A stretch of DNA of 44,666 nucleotides. Origin: an uncultured Lachnospiraceae bacterium (GTDB lineage Bacteria > Bacillota > Clostridia > Lachnospirales > Lachnospiraceae). Positions within the stretch are counted from its first letter, which is position 1, and each line of letters begins with the position of its first letter. The translations under genes were made by a program, and so were the position numbers. Under the pieces are notes generated by a model. It worked only from the letters and a program-made list of their open reading frames with translations. It made no database searches and was not told the origin of the DNA. Below are positions 31,785-40,645 of this stretch, piece by piece. The stretch is taken from positions 1 through 44,666 of the forward strand of contig CALWLN010000213.1 of NCBI GenBank assembly GCA_944381535.1, read 5' to 3'.

Positions 31785-32597
31785 ATGCAGAAGAAGGATA
31801 TTTGTATCTTAATTGCAGAAGATGAACCTTATACAAGAGATGTGCTTGTACACTATATTCCCTGGGAACAGCTTGGCATTTCACAAATTTGGGAAGCCGG
31901 CAACGGCCAGACTGCCCTGGATCTGGCGCTACAGCACAAACCGGATATTGTATTAAGCGATATCCGTATGCCCAAATTAAACGGCATCGAACTGGCGAAA
32001 GCAATCAGGAAGGAAGATAAAAACTGCCGCTTTATTTTTTTAAGTGCCTATACCGACCGGGAATATCTAAAATCCGCTATTCAGATTCGTGTTGTCAGCT
32101 ATGTGGAGAAACCCGTTAATATTCCCGAAATCAAACAGGCTGTAGAAGTTGCCGTGGCGGAAATTCTTGCTCAAAGAGAATTTCTTGAGATGCGTCGCAA
32201 AGAGGAGGAAAGTACTTCCGGCGAATACGCCGATACCGATGAACTCCTTTTTGTCAAAAATCTGTCCTCGGAAAGCACGCCTTGTATTAATAAGGCAATT
32301 GACCGTATTCTGAAAAATTATAGCGATGAAAAGTTGAATATTTCACAGTTGGCCGGACAGTTGTATTTGTCTTCCAACTATCTTTCCGCTTTATTCAAAA
32401 AAGAAACCGGAAAAACTATTAACCAGTTTATTACTCAGGTAAGGATTCATCACGCAAAAAAATATTTAAAAGACAATTCCCTTTCCCTGAATGCCATTGC
32501 TCTGCGTACCGGATATCACGATGCCAACTATTTTTCCAAAGTTTTTAAAAGAGAAACCGGCATCACTCCGAAAGCTTTCCGGGAAAATCTGCCCTGA
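31785..32597 (+). CDS. YesN-type response regulator with AraC DNA-binding domain
   Basis: A 270-residue regulator. The receiver domain (1-120) has acidic residues AEDEP at 11-15, phospho-acceptor D59 in IVLSDIRMPKLNG, FLSAYTDRE, and K in YVEKPVN. The C-terminal 100 residues form the two-helix-turn-helix AraC domain (LNISQLAGQLYLSSNYLSAL, FKKETGKTINQFITQVRIHH, and YHDANYFSKVFKRETGITPK). YesN-type receivers normally drive an adjacent oligosaccharide importer, so it probably activates the divergent glycan operon. The usual central linker of larger YesN proteins is short here. The kinase follows 53 bases downstream. Confidence 0.93.
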   Translation: MQKKDICILIAEDEPYTRDVLVHYIPWEQLGISQIWEAGNGQTALDLALQHKPDIVLSDIRMPKLNGIELAKAIRKEDKNCRFIFLSAYTDREYLKSAIQIRVVSYVEKPVNIPEIKQAVEVAVAEILAQREFLEMRRKEEESTSGEYADTDELLFVKNLSSESTPCINKAIDRILKNYSDEKLNISQLAGQLYLSSNYLSALFKKETGKTINQFITQVRIHHAKKYLKDNSLSLNAIALRTGYHDANYFSKVFKRETGITPKAFRENLP

Positions 32598-32650
32598 CAG
32601 CTTCCCGGAAATCTTTCATCCCGCAGAAACAAAAATGAGGTGAACAACTT

Positions 32651-34471
32651 ATGCATCTTCTGGAAAAGAAACTTACCCGAATTGTAGACAGTATTTCCCT
32701 GAAAGCAAAAATACAGCTGGTATTCTTTTTATTTCTGATCATCCCGCTGCTTCTATTTACTTTCATTTCCTATCGCAGTACCAACCGCCTGGTTCTGAAT
32801 CAGACGCTTTCTTCCATGGGACAGTCCTATGACGAATGCGTCTCTGTCTTAAACCGTACCTTTTTAGGCATGTCCAAAACCATGGACAACCTGCTTTCCA
32901 CTCCCGATATTTACCAATTTACCGAAACGGACAGCGAAAATCAGATTTTTGTCCAGCAGGCCTTTTATCAGCGCATAAATCAGCTTTTCGGATATATGAA
33001 AAAGCTCTCGGACATTGACCGTATTTTACTTTATGTGAAAAACAATTCCCTCCATACGGAGAACGAACAGGCGCTTTTATCTTTGGAGCATATTGAGCAG
33101 TCCGACTGGTATCAGTCCCTTTTATCTCAGGGGAAAAGCCGCTTCTGGCTGGCTCCGGGTTATATTCAGGAAGAGGATGGCAGTCCCTGTGCCTATTTTT
33201 CCTATGTGAGCATTCTATATTCCCCCGAAAATCTGACCAAACCCATGGGGCTGTTACAGATTGACATTTCTGCGGATAAAATCCGTCAAATTTTAAACGA
33301 AATGGCTTTTTCTGAAGAAGTCTTTTTATATCTGACAGATGATGACACTTCTTTTTTTGATAAAGAGGGAAACTGCGGGGATTTCTCCTACGCTTCCCTT
33401 ACCGACTCCGCTTCTCTGTCCGACAGACACCAATGGGAATTTTCAAACTATAAGGGGAAACAATCTATCCTGCGCCAGGAAAACCTGTTTCCTCCTCAAT
33501 GGTATTTAACTGCTGTACTTCCTCAGAACACGGTATTCCGTGTACAAAAACAGCTTTACCGGGATCTTTTGCTGGAACTGGCTGTTATTGGCCTGGTTTC
33601 TTACATTTTGGCCTGCCTTACCGCAAATTCCAGTTTAAAGCGTCTTTTTCTTCTGAATACGGAAATCAAAAAAATGGAAGCCGGGGATTTTCAGATTAAA
33701 CTGCCTCACTCCGGAAACGATGAAATCGGAGAAATCATGGACAGTTTTTCTTCCATGAGCAAGCGCATGGAAAGTATGATCGATGAACGTTACGAGATGG
33801 GTCAGGCCGTAAAAAATGCAGAGCTTTGTGCTCTGCAGGCTCAGATTAATCCACATTTTCTTTATAATTCTCTGGATCTTATCAACTGCATCGCTATCCA
33901 GAAAAACGCACCCCAGATCACCGAAATGGTCACTGCACTGGTAAAATTCTATAAGCTCACTTTAAATAACGGGCATGAGATCATTACCCTTTCTCAGGAA
34001 CTTCTTCATGTGAAAACCTATATCCAGATTCAGAATATCCGCTTTGTGGAAAAGATTCGCTTTTCCCATAATGAGCCGGACTGGTTGGATTTTTATACCA
34101 TTCCCAAGATTCTTCTACAGCCGTTGGTAGAAAATGCCATCATCCACGGCATCCTGGAAAGCCAGACCCAGACCGGCTCTGTCTCTATTCTCTTCTCCAG
34201 GGAAGTTTCTTCTGAGGGGGAAGAAGAGATTCTCATCCGAATCAAGGATGACGGTGTAGGCATCCCGCCCCACGTTCTAAGCAACATCTTAAAAGAAGAC
34301 TGCCCGCATCGGGGTTCCGGATATGGAGTCAAAAACGTTAATGAACGAATCCAGTTATTCTACGGAGAACGCTACGGTCTAAGTTATGAAAGCAGCCAGC
34401 CGGGGGGCACGCAGGTAACTATCCGCATTCCTGCGGTTCGTTCCCTTCTTTCCGGCTCCCATCATCATTGA
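32651..34471 (+). CDS. YesM-type sensor histidine kinase
   Basis: Membrane kinase of 606 residues. The first membrane helix is at about 22-42, followed by an extracellular dCache-like sensor (about 45-295). A second helix lies at about 300-322 and a HAMP segment at about 322-375 (NTEIKKMEAGDFQIKLPHSG). The His_kinase domain has H402 in LQAQINPHFLYNSLDLINCI. The ATPase domain has PLVENAIIHGI (N box) and DDGVGIP. The sensor faces outside, as expected for detecting a sugar or a loaded binding protein. Its last 53 bases overlap the convergent SdpI-like gene. Confidence 0.93.
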   Translation: MHLLEKKLTRIVDSISLKAKIQLVFFLFLIIPLLLFTFISYRSTNRLVLNQTLSSMGQSYDECVSVLNRTFLGMSKTMDNLLSTPDIYQFTETDSENQIFVQQAFYQRINQLFGYMKKLSDIDRILLYVKNNSLHTENEQALLSLEHIEQSDWYQSLLSQGKSRFWLAPGYIQEEDGSPCAYFSYVSILYSPENLTKPMGLLQIDISADKIRQILNEMAFSEEVFLYLTDDDTSFFDKEGNCGDFSYASLTDSASLSDRHQWEFSNYKGKQSILRQENLFPPQWYLTAVLPQNTVFRVQKQLYRDLLLELAVIGLVSYILACLTANSSLKRLFLLNTEIKKMEAGDFQIKLPHSGNDEIGEIMDSFSSMSKRMESMIDERYEMGQAVKNAELCALQAQINPHFLYNSLDLINCIAIQKNAPQITEMVTALVKFYKLTLNNGHEIITLSQELLHVKTYIQIQNIRFVEKIRFSHNEPDWLDFYTIPKILLQPLVENAIIHGILESQTQTGSVSILFSREVSSEGEEEILIRIKDDGVGIPPHVLSNILKEDCPHRGSGYGVKNVNERIQLFYGERYGLSYESSQPGGTQVTIRIPAVRSLLSGSHHH

Positions 34472-34823
34472 AGTTCTTCTTAAGTGCCATTTCCGTGGGA
34501 ATAATTGACACCAATAGTATCGTGCATTCCACGATGCACAATATCATGCCTAACATGCCTATCGTATCATCTTCTGCTCCATAGAACGGAATCTGAACCA
34601 GGATTGTGAGAATCAGCATGATCCATCCGATCTTCCACCATCGTTTTCCACAGTCCTCATGTGCAAATCTCCAGGTATCCTGATTCAGTCTCGATCTTCT
34701 GCTTCTGTATCCGCATAACGGGTTAATCCTCTTTGGACAATGCTTCCACATAAACCAGCCGCCAATGATCATTGCAAGTGAACAAACCATATTACAAACA
34801 AACATAAACCACCAAAACCACAT
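34419..34823 (-). CDS. SdpI/YfhL-family small membrane protein
   Basis: A 134-residue protein with three membrane helices (about 4-26, 63-82 and 88-108). Between the first two lies the family motif GYRSRRSRLNQDTWRFAHE, with CGKRWWKIGW. SdpI in B. subtilis gives immunity to the SdpC toxin; most relatives in clostridia have unknown function. The ribosome site is GGGAGG, inside the last codons of tadA upstream, so it is probably co-translated with tadA. The 3' end overlaps the kinase gene on the other strand. Confidence 0.85.
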   Translation of the reverse strand: MWFWWFMFVCNMVCSLAMIIGGWFMWKHCPKRINPLCGYRSRRSRLNQDTWRFAHEDCGKRWWKIGWIMLILTILVQIPFYGAEDDTIGMLGMILCIVECTILLVSIIPTEMALKKNFNDDGSRKEGNEPQECG

Positions 34824-34829
34824 ATTAAT

Positions 34830-35282
34830 TTACCTCCCGGAATTTGCTTTCTTCTGCCTCAGCTCCCGAAAGAAACCGGACAGCATCTTGGAGCATTCCT
34901 CCTCCAGCACGCCGGTAGTCAGCTCTACCTGATGGTTGAACTGCGCCATCTGCAGCAGGTTCAACACAGAACCTGCACAGCCTGCCTTCGGATTCATGCT
35001 GCCTACTACCACCCGGCTCACACGCGCCTGCACAATAGCGCCGGCGCACATCTGGCACGGCTCCAGAGTGATGTACATGGTACAGCCCTCCAGCCGCCAG
35101 TCTCCCAGCTTCCTGCTTGCCCGCCGAATAGCAATCAACTCCGCATGCGCCAGGGTATTCTTATCCGTATTTCGTCGGTTGTAACCTCTGGCAATAATCT
35201 TTCCTTCATATACAATGACACATCCGATCGGCACCTCATCAAGGGCATACGCCTTTCTCGCCTGTCGGATAGCCTCACGCAT
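34830..35282 (-). CDS. tadA: tRNA-specific adenosine deaminase
   Basis: Converts A34 to inosine in tRNA-Arg. The ATG at 35282 (150 residues) is chosen because AGGAAG lies 8 nt upstream and the N-terminus MREAIRQARKAYALDEVPIG matches relatives; an open frame continues to a GTG at 35354 without a ribosome site. The zinc motif is HAE at 46-48 and PCQMC at 75-79. The C-terminus LRQKKANSGR overlaps the next gene's ribosome site. It follows alaS by about 110 bases, containing a hairpin. Confidence 0.95.
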   Translation of the reverse strand: MREAIRQARKAYALDEVPIGCVIVYEGKIIARGYNRRNTDKNTLAHAELIAIRRASRKLGDWRLEGCTMYITLEPCQMCAGAIVQARVSRVVVGSMNPKAGCAGSVLNLLQMAQFNHQVELTTGVLEEECSKMLSGFFRELRQKKANSGR

Positions 35283-35350
35283 AAATCGTTCTTCCTGTGG
35301 AAATTTTTGCGCTGCGGCTTTAAATTCGTGAAAATGCCGGGAACATAACA

Positions 35351-35376
35351 CCACAGCCCCTTTGCTAGGGCTGTGG
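35351..35376. terminator. Hairpin between alaS and tadA (weak terminator)
   Basis: CCACAGCCC, 8-base loop, and its exact complement; a 9-bp GC-rich stem 18 bases after the alaS stop. On the minus strand it is followed by TGTTATGTT, only moderately T-rich, so partial read-through into tadA is likely. Confidence 0.55.
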
Positions 35377-35394
35377 CACTGGCAAAAGTATAAC

Positions 35395-38052
35395 TTACGC
35401 TATCTGCCCCTCCAGTACGGTTTTGGCCGACCCAATGGCCTCAGGGATACCGGACGGGTTCTTGCCGCCGGCCTGGGCCATATTAGGACGTCCGCCGCCG
35501 CCACCGCCTACTTTCCCCGCAATGGCTTTGATCAGATTTCCTGCGTGAGCGCCCGCCTTCATGGCGCCGTCGGTGGCCATGGCGATCAGATTCACCTTGC
35601 CGTTGCATTCGGAGGCAAGCACAACCACGCCTTCCCCAAGCTTCTCCTTGAGCTGGTCGCCCAGTTCCCGGAGTCCGTTCATGTCCACGCCGGCTACGCT
35701 GGCCGCCAACAGCTTCACGCCCTTGACCTCCGTCACCTGATCCATCACGTCTCCCAAGGCGTCCTTGGCCGCCTTGCTCTTTAAGGACTCATTCTCGCTC
35801 TGTAAAGCCTTCATGTCGGCCATCAGATGAGAAATCTTCTCCACCAGTCCGCCCGGCGTCGTCTTCATCAGCTGGGCCGCTTGATTCAGAATCTCCTCCA
35901 GACGGTCGTAATACTCAAATACGCCTTTGGAGGTCAGCGCTTCAATACGCCGCACGCCTGCCGCAATGCCGGATTCGGAGATAATCTTAAAGGCACTGAT
36001 GGAACTGGTGTTGCTCACATGGGTACCGCCGCAGAGCTCCACGGAGAAATCTCCCATCTTCACTACCCGCACGGTCTCGCCGTACTTTTCCCCAAACAGC
36101 GCCATGGCTCCTGTCTTCTTGGCTTCCTCCAGGGTCATCTCCTGGGTTACCACCGGCAGAGCCGCCGCAATCTTCTCGTTGACGATAGCCTCCACCTTGG
36201 CAAGCTCCTCCGCCGTCATAGCCGCAAAATGAGAAAAGTCAAACCGCAGCCGGTCCGCGTTGACGTCGGAGCCGTGCTGTTCCACATGGCTTCCCAGCAC
36301 TTCCCGAAGGGCCTTCTGCAATAAATGGGTGGCGCTGTGGTTTCTGGCAATCAGTCCGCGCTTTTCTTCGTCCACAGACAAGGTCACTTTGTCGCCGACC
36401 TTAAACATTCCCTTCTCAACAGTTCCGATATGGGCCACCTTGCCGCCGAGAAGCTTTACAGTGTCCTCCACCACAAACCGGTTGTCCTCGCCCATGGTAA
36501 TCACGCCGGTATCCGCGTTCTGTCCTCCCATGGTGGCGTAGAAAGGGGTCTCCTTGACAATGATAGTACCCTTGTCCCCGTCGGAAAGAGCTTCCACCAG
36601 CTCCGTCTCCGTAGTCAGTACGGTAATCTTGGACTCATACAGCAGGTGGTCGTAGCCCACAAACTCCGTGGTGATGGCAGGGTCAATCGCATCATATACG
36701 GTGGCGTCCGCACCCATGTAGTTAGTTTCTTTTCTGGCGCTTCTTGCCTTGCAACGCTGTCCTTCCATGCAACAGTTGAAAGCCTCCTGGTCGATGGAAA
36801 AGCCTTTTTCCTCCAAAATCTCCTGGGTCAGATCACAGGGGAATCCGTAGGTATCATACAGTTTAAATGCTTCCTCACCGGAGAGCACCTTCTCGCCCTT
36901 CTGCTCCAGTTCTTTCTGCATTTGTGCCAAAATGGACAGGCCCTGGTCGATGGTCTTGTTGAACTTCTCCTCCTCCTGGGAAAGAACCTTCAAAATAAAG
37001 GCCTTCTTTTCCTCCAGTTCAGGATATCCGTCCTTGCTCTCAGCAATGACAGTCTCGCTTAATTTTGCCAGGAACTGCCCCTGAATCCCCAAAAGCCTTC
37101 CATGTCTGGCCGCCCGGCGAATCAGACGTCGCAGTACATAGCCACGGCCCTCGTTGGAGGGCATAATGCCGTCGGATATCATAAAGGTGGTAGAACGGAT
37201 ATGGTCGGTAATCAACCGGATAGAAACGTCCTGCATGGCGTCGGTCTGATAGGTCACGCCTGCAATCTCACAGATTTTGTCCCGGATAGCCTTCATGGTA
37301 TCAATGTCAAAGACAGAATCCACATCCTGGACTACCACAGCCAGACGCTCCAGTCCCATGCCGGTATCAATATTTTTGTTTTCCAATTCTTCATAGTGGC
37401 CATGCCCATCCCCGTTAAACTGGGTAAACACGTTGTTCCACACTTCCATAAAGCGGTCGCAGTCGCAGCCCACCTTACAGTCGGGACGTCCGCAGCCGTA
37501 CTTCTCTCCCCGGTCGTAATAAATCTCGGAACAGGGGCCGCAGGGACCTGCGCCATGCTCCCAGAAATTGTCGCACTCGCCGTTCTCGTCACGGTAAAAG
37601 CGCGTGATTTTCTCCGCCGGAATCCCGATTTCTTTATTCCAGATTTCAAAGGCCTCCTCGTCCTCCCCGTAAACGGAAGGATACAGCCGCTCCGGTTCCA
37701 TGCCCAGAACCTCCGTCAGAAATTCCCAGGACCAGGCGATGGCTTCGTGCTTAAAATAATCCCCGAAGGAGAAATTACCCAGCATTTCAAAAAAGGTCAG
37801 GTGCCTTGCGGTCTTTCCCACATTTTCAATATCCCCGGTACGGATACATTTCTGGCAGGTGGTGACCCTCCTTCTGGGAGGAATCTCCTGTCCCGTAAAA
37901 TACGGCTTTAAGGGAGCCATTCCCGCGTTGATCAAGAGCAGGCTGTTATCGTTATGGGGTACCAGCGAAAAGCTCTTCATTGCCAGATGACCCTTGCTCT
38001 CGAAAAATTCCAGGTACATGCGGCGCAGTTCATTTACTCCATATGGTTTCAC
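35395..38052 (-). CDS. alaS: Alanyl-tRNA synthetase
   Basis: Class II synthetase of 885 residues. I choose the GTG at 38052 (GGAGG 7 nt upstream), which gives MKPYGVNELRRMYLEFFESK, the usual start; an ATG two codons earlier overlaps the ribosome site. Motif 2 and 3 regions are FFEMLGNFSFGDYF and GMGLERLAVVVQ. The editing domain holds HSATHLLQKAL and the CGGTH motif that completes its zinc site (VELCGGTHVSNTSS). The C-terminal domain ends in the glycine-rich GKVGGGGGGRPNMAQAGG. No T-box leader is visible upstream; a 46-residue membrane peptide gene lies 17 bases upstream instead. tadA follows. Confidence 0.98.
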   Translation of the reverse strand: MKPYGVNELRRMYLEFFESKGHLAMKSFSLVPHNDNSLLLINAGMAPLKPYFTGQEIPPRRRVTTCQKCIRTGDIENVGKTARHLTFFEMLGNFSFGDYFKHEAIAWSWEFLTEVLGMEPERLYPSVYGEDEEAFEIWNKEIGIPAEKITRFYRDENGECDNFWEHGAGPCGPCSEIYYDRGEKYGCGRPDCKVGCDCDRFMEVWNNVFTQFNGDGHGHYEELENKNIDTGMGLERLAVVVQDVDSVFDIDTMKAIRDKICEIAGVTYQTDAMQDVSIRLITDHIRSTTFMISDGIMPSNEGRGYVLRRLIRRAARHGRLLGIQGQFLAKLSETVIAESKDGYPELEEKKAFILKVLSQEEEKFNKTIDQGLSILAQMQKELEQKGEKVLSGEEAFKLYDTYGFPCDLTQEILEEKGFSIDQEAFNCCMEGQRCKARSARKETNYMGADATVYDAIDPAITTEFVGYDHLLYESKITVLTTETELVEALSDGDKGTIIVKETPFYATMGGQNADTGVITMGEDNRFVVEDTVKLLGGKVAHIGTVEKGMFKVGDKVTLSVDEEKRGLIARNHSATHLLQKALREVLGSHVEQHGSDVNADRLRFDFSHFAAMTAEELAKVEAIVNEKIAAALPVVTQEMTLEEAKKTGAMALFGEKYGETVRVVKMGDFSVELCGGTHVSNTSSISAFKIISESGIAAGVRRIEALTSKGVFEYYDRLEEILNQAAQLMKTTPGGLVEKISHLMADMKALQSENESLKSKAAKDALGDVMDQVTEVKGVKLLAASVAGVDMNGLRELGDQLKEKLGEGVVVLASECNGKVNLIAMATDGAMKAGAHAGNLIKAIAGKVGGGGGGRPNMAQAGGKNPSGIPEAIGSAKTVLEGQIA

Positions 38053-38069
38053 AATCATTCCTCCAACAT

Positions 38070-38210
38070 CTATTCGTTTGTATTTTGTGACGCTTCCTTG
38101 GCGTCCTTTCTAACTCTCAAAAATCTACCAAAGAAAATTCCGCCTACGGCAATGGCCGCAAGGAGGATCAATATCACTGCATATTGCAGAAAGCTTATTA
38201 AAAAGGGCAT
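38070..38210 (-). CDS. Small single-pass membrane protein (46 aa)
   Basis: Starts at the ATG at 38210 with GGAGG upstream, and reads MPFLISFLQYAVILILLAAI, then AVGGIFFGRFLRVRKDAKEA, then SQNTNE. One membrane helix lies at about residues 8-28 and the tail is basic then polar. The frame is open further upstream without a ribosome site. It sits 17 bases before alaS and is probably co-transcribed. Similar peptides occur near alaS in other clostridia, as I recall, but I know of no function. Confidence 0.75.
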   Translation of the reverse strand: MPFLISFLQYAVILILLAAIAVGGIFFGRFLRVRKDAKEASQNTNE

Positions 38211-38328
38211 GGCTTTGCACCTCCGTTCTAAAGTCTTATCATACCATAGGACGGGCGGTATTTCAAGAGCCGAAATCAAGGCTCAAAATCTGATTTCTCT
38301 ACCTCGTAACAGTCAGGCACCCGATCTG

Positions 38329-39075
38329 TTACACCTCAAACACCTGGTTTTCTCCCTCCACATCCAGAATCTTATCCCGGAAGGGCTCCGCCTCCCACCT
38401 GCGCTTGTACTGCTCTATCAGTTCATACTTCTGCCACAGGTGCATAGGTATCACATACCGTACTTTCACATGCTTCATAAAGTAGTCCATTCCCCAAAAC
38501 GCCGCCTGCTCCAGCCGGGGGTCCAGCACCACGAAAGCCACGTCAATCAAACGGTCCTTCAGCCTGTCAATCTGGCTCTTATAAGTTTCTTCCTGGTAAG
38601 CGTTGAGGGCAGTCTCCTCTCCCTCCCAGTGCCACCAGTGCAGATCACCGGCATGGTAGATGGTCTGTCCCTCACAGGTTATCAGAAAGGCCACGCCCTC
38701 ATCAGTGGATTTCAGCGTTTCTATTTCAAGCCCCTGAAGGAACAGCCTTTCCTCCGGCTTCCTATAATGGATTCTGTTCTTAACAGAGAGGTCAATGCCA
38801 TTTTTCTTAAAATAATTATCGCTGAAACGCATTTCCTTTGGCATAATATACTGGATATTCGGATAGATTTCCTGCCAGCGAAAAATTTCCATATCAAAAT
38901 GGTCCCGGTGCTGATGACTGGAAAATACATAAATTTCCCGGTCCCGGGGGAAATCCGGGAGTTTCCCCCGATAGGAACACTCCCTCATCCGCTCTCCCCG
39001 GAAATAGTCAAAAATCAGTACTTTTTCATTTATTTCTACAGTAAAACAGCTGTGATGAAGATAGGTGATTCTCAT
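38329..39075 (-). CDS. MBL-fold metallohydrolase
   Basis: A 248-residue metallo-beta-lactamase-fold protein. The metal-binding motif HxHxDH is SSHQHRDHFD, H54 to H59; the later ligands are likely the histidine and aspartate in TIYHAGDLHWWHW and the histidine in VIPMHLWQKYE. The N-terminus MRITYLHHSCFTVEINEKVL is typical of UlaG-like members that hydrolyse lactones or phosphodiesters, but key specificity residues are unclear. A cluster of aromatic residues (HWWHWEGEE) is unusual. It lies between the amidohydrolase and the 46-residue peptide gene. Confidence 0.88.
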   Translation of the reverse strand: MRITYLHHSCFTVEINEKVLIFDYFRGERMRECSYRGKLPDFPRDREIYVFSSHQHRDHFDMEIFRWQEIYPNIQYIMPKEMRFSDNYFKKNGIDLSVKNRIHYRKPEERLFLQGLEIETLKSTDEGVAFLITCEGQTIYHAGDLHWWHWEGEETALNAYQEETYKSQIDRLKDRLIDVAFVVLDPRLEQAAFWGMDYFMKHVKVRYVIPMHLWQKYELIEQYKRRWEAEPFRDKILDVEGENQVFEV

Positions 39076-39134
39076 AATCTCTCCCTGTTTTTATGCATGT
39101 CGTATAACGCCACCGGTCCATTTTCCAAAGGGAC

Positions 39135-40496
39135 CTATTTTATCCTCGCCACAATCTCATTGGCTCTCTGATAAATCTCGGCAGTGTCCAGATTTACATG
39201 GAACTTCTGATTCTCATAAAGAATCTTCCCATTTATCATGGTCATTTTCACATTCTGCTTGCTGCCGCTGTAGACCAGATTTTTGGTGATATTGCGGATA
39301 GGCTGCATGTTGGGCTGCTGTAAATCTATCATGATAAGGTCCGCCTTTTTTCCAACAGCCAGACAGTCGCAGTCCAAAAGGCCCATGCCCTTTGCCCCTC
39401 CGGCGGTAGCCATGTAGAGCACCTCATTGGCATCCATCACCGAAGCGTCCATGGCCCGAAGCTTGGCTAAGGAGGTCACCAGGAACATCTCCTTAAACAT
39501 GTCCAGACAGTTGTTGCTGGCAGGGCCGTCGGTGCCGATCGCCAGATTAATGCCCCGTTTACGCATTTCGTCTACGGGGGCGATTCCGCTGGCCAGCTTG
39601 GCGTTGGAACCGGGATTTGTTACCGCCGTAAGGCCATGCTTTGCGAAAATATCCATATCCGCCTCATCGAACCATACGCAGTGATACCCGCCTCCGCCAA
39701 AATCGTACATCCCCATGGTGTCAAACAGCTGGGTGGGGCTCACGCCGTAGCGCTGGCGGCATTCGTCGGTTTCCAGCTTCGTCTCGGAATTGTGGACGAA
39801 CATGGGGGCTTTGTATTTTTGCACCAGGGCGGCCACTCCCTCCATCAGCTCCTTGCTGGTGGTGTACTCCGCATGGAAGCCCAAAATATAGGAGCTTAAT
39901 TCATCGTAATCATTCAGACGCAGATATTTTTCTTCCAATTCCTCCAGCGTGCCGCCAAAATTGTTGAGGCCGCTGGTCTGTACCACTCGAAAGCCCATGT
40001 CCACACAGGCCTTTGCCACCATATCCTGGAAAAAGTACATGTCAAACTGGGCGGTAATCCCGCTGGTCAGATATTCCAGATTTGCCAGGGCCGTCAGCCA
40101 GTAGGAGTCCTCCTCCTGAAGCTGTGCTTCCCTTGGAAATACCTGCTCATACAACCACTCCTGGAGGGGAAGGTCGTCTGCGCTGGACCGAAGGAAGGTC
40201 ATAGCGGAATGGGTGTGAGCATTTTTAAAGCCCGGCATGATAAGATTGCCCTCCGCATCGATTTCACGGTCCCAGTTCAGTTCCCGGGCAGCAAAATTAC
40301 CAGCCGCTTCCTGTGCGTTTGTTTCCGCTGCCGCCTTTTGCGCAGACAAATCCGCAACAACCTCCAGCGGGACATTCCTGCCGTCGCCAATGTAGCAGAT
40401 GGTATTTCCCTTGACCCACAGTTCACCTTCCAGGATTTCAAAGGACTTATCCTCCCTGGTCAATAAAATTTTCGCGTTGTAAAATCTTGTATTCAT
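39135..40496 (-). CDS. Amidohydrolase, MTA/SAH deaminase-like
   Basis: A 453-residue amidohydrolase close to 5-methylthioadenosine/S-adenosylhomocysteine deaminase (MtaD). The first metal motif is AHTHSAMTF (H94, H96). Others are GFHAEYTTS, FVHNSETKLE, the His in GGYHCVW and the Asp in IGTDGPASNNCLDMF. Residues about 50-72 are an Ala-rich insert (AQKAAAETNAQEAAGNFAAR) in the N-terminal beta domain that is longer than usual. The start ATG at 40496 has GGGAGGG upstream. A palindromic repeat array lies just upstream. Substrate is inferred; deamination of MTA or SAH would salvage methylation by-products. Confidence 0.88.
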   Translation of the reverse strand: MNTRFYNAKILLTREDKSFEILEGELWVKGNTICYIGDGRNVPLEVVADLSAQKAAAETNAQEAAGNFAARELNWDREIDAEGNLIMPGFKNAHTHSAMTFLRSSADDLPLQEWLYEQVFPREAQLQEEDSYWLTALANLEYLTSGITAQFDMYFFQDMVAKACVDMGFRVVQTSGLNNFGGTLEELEEKYLRLNDYDELSSYILGFHAEYTTSKELMEGVAALVQKYKAPMFVHNSETKLETDECRQRYGVSPTQLFDTMGMYDFGGGGYHCVWFDEADMDIFAKHGLTAVTNPGSNAKLASGIAPVDEMRKRGINLAIGTDGPASNNCLDMFKEMFLVTSLAKLRAMDASVMDANEVLYMATAGGAKGMGLLDCDCLAVGKKADLIMIDLQQPNMQPIRNITKNLVYSGSKQNVKMTMINGKILYENQKFHVNLDTAEIYQRANEIVARIK

Positions 40497-40555
40497 ACTT
40501 CCCTCCTGAGGGCTTTTGCCGCTCCCTTGCTAAAATGACTGGTTGTATATCTTGT

Positions 40556-40645
40556 TATATTATAAGGACCCCTTCGGGAACCTTATAATCGTATATTATA
40601 AGAACCCCTTCGGGAACCTTATAATCTTGTATTATAGGGCATTGC
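40556..40645. repeat. Tandem 36-bp palindromic repeat, 2.5 copies, upstream of the amidohydrolase gene
   Basis: Units start at 40556 and 40592, with a partial third from 40628. Each unit is ATTATAAGG, ACCCCTTCGGG, AACCTTATAAT: an arm, a loop-rich TTCG centre and its complement. It has the same layout as the 40-bp array at 471-580 (TATAAT-like ends on both strands, RTATTATA joints), but a different centre. The last part overlaps the kinase stop codon at 40632. Confidence 0.8.

Noticed and set aside
38053-38329. T-box riboswitch in front of alaS
   Set aside because: Only 17 bases lie between the peptide gene and alaS, and upstream of the peptide I see neither a T-box-like conserved bulge nor an antiterminator. 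The hairpin near 38270 is too small.
39076-39134. Terminator between the amidohydrolase and MBL genes
   Set aside because: GGTCC and GGACC can pair across an 11-base loop but the stem is only 5 bp and no T run follows on the minus strand.
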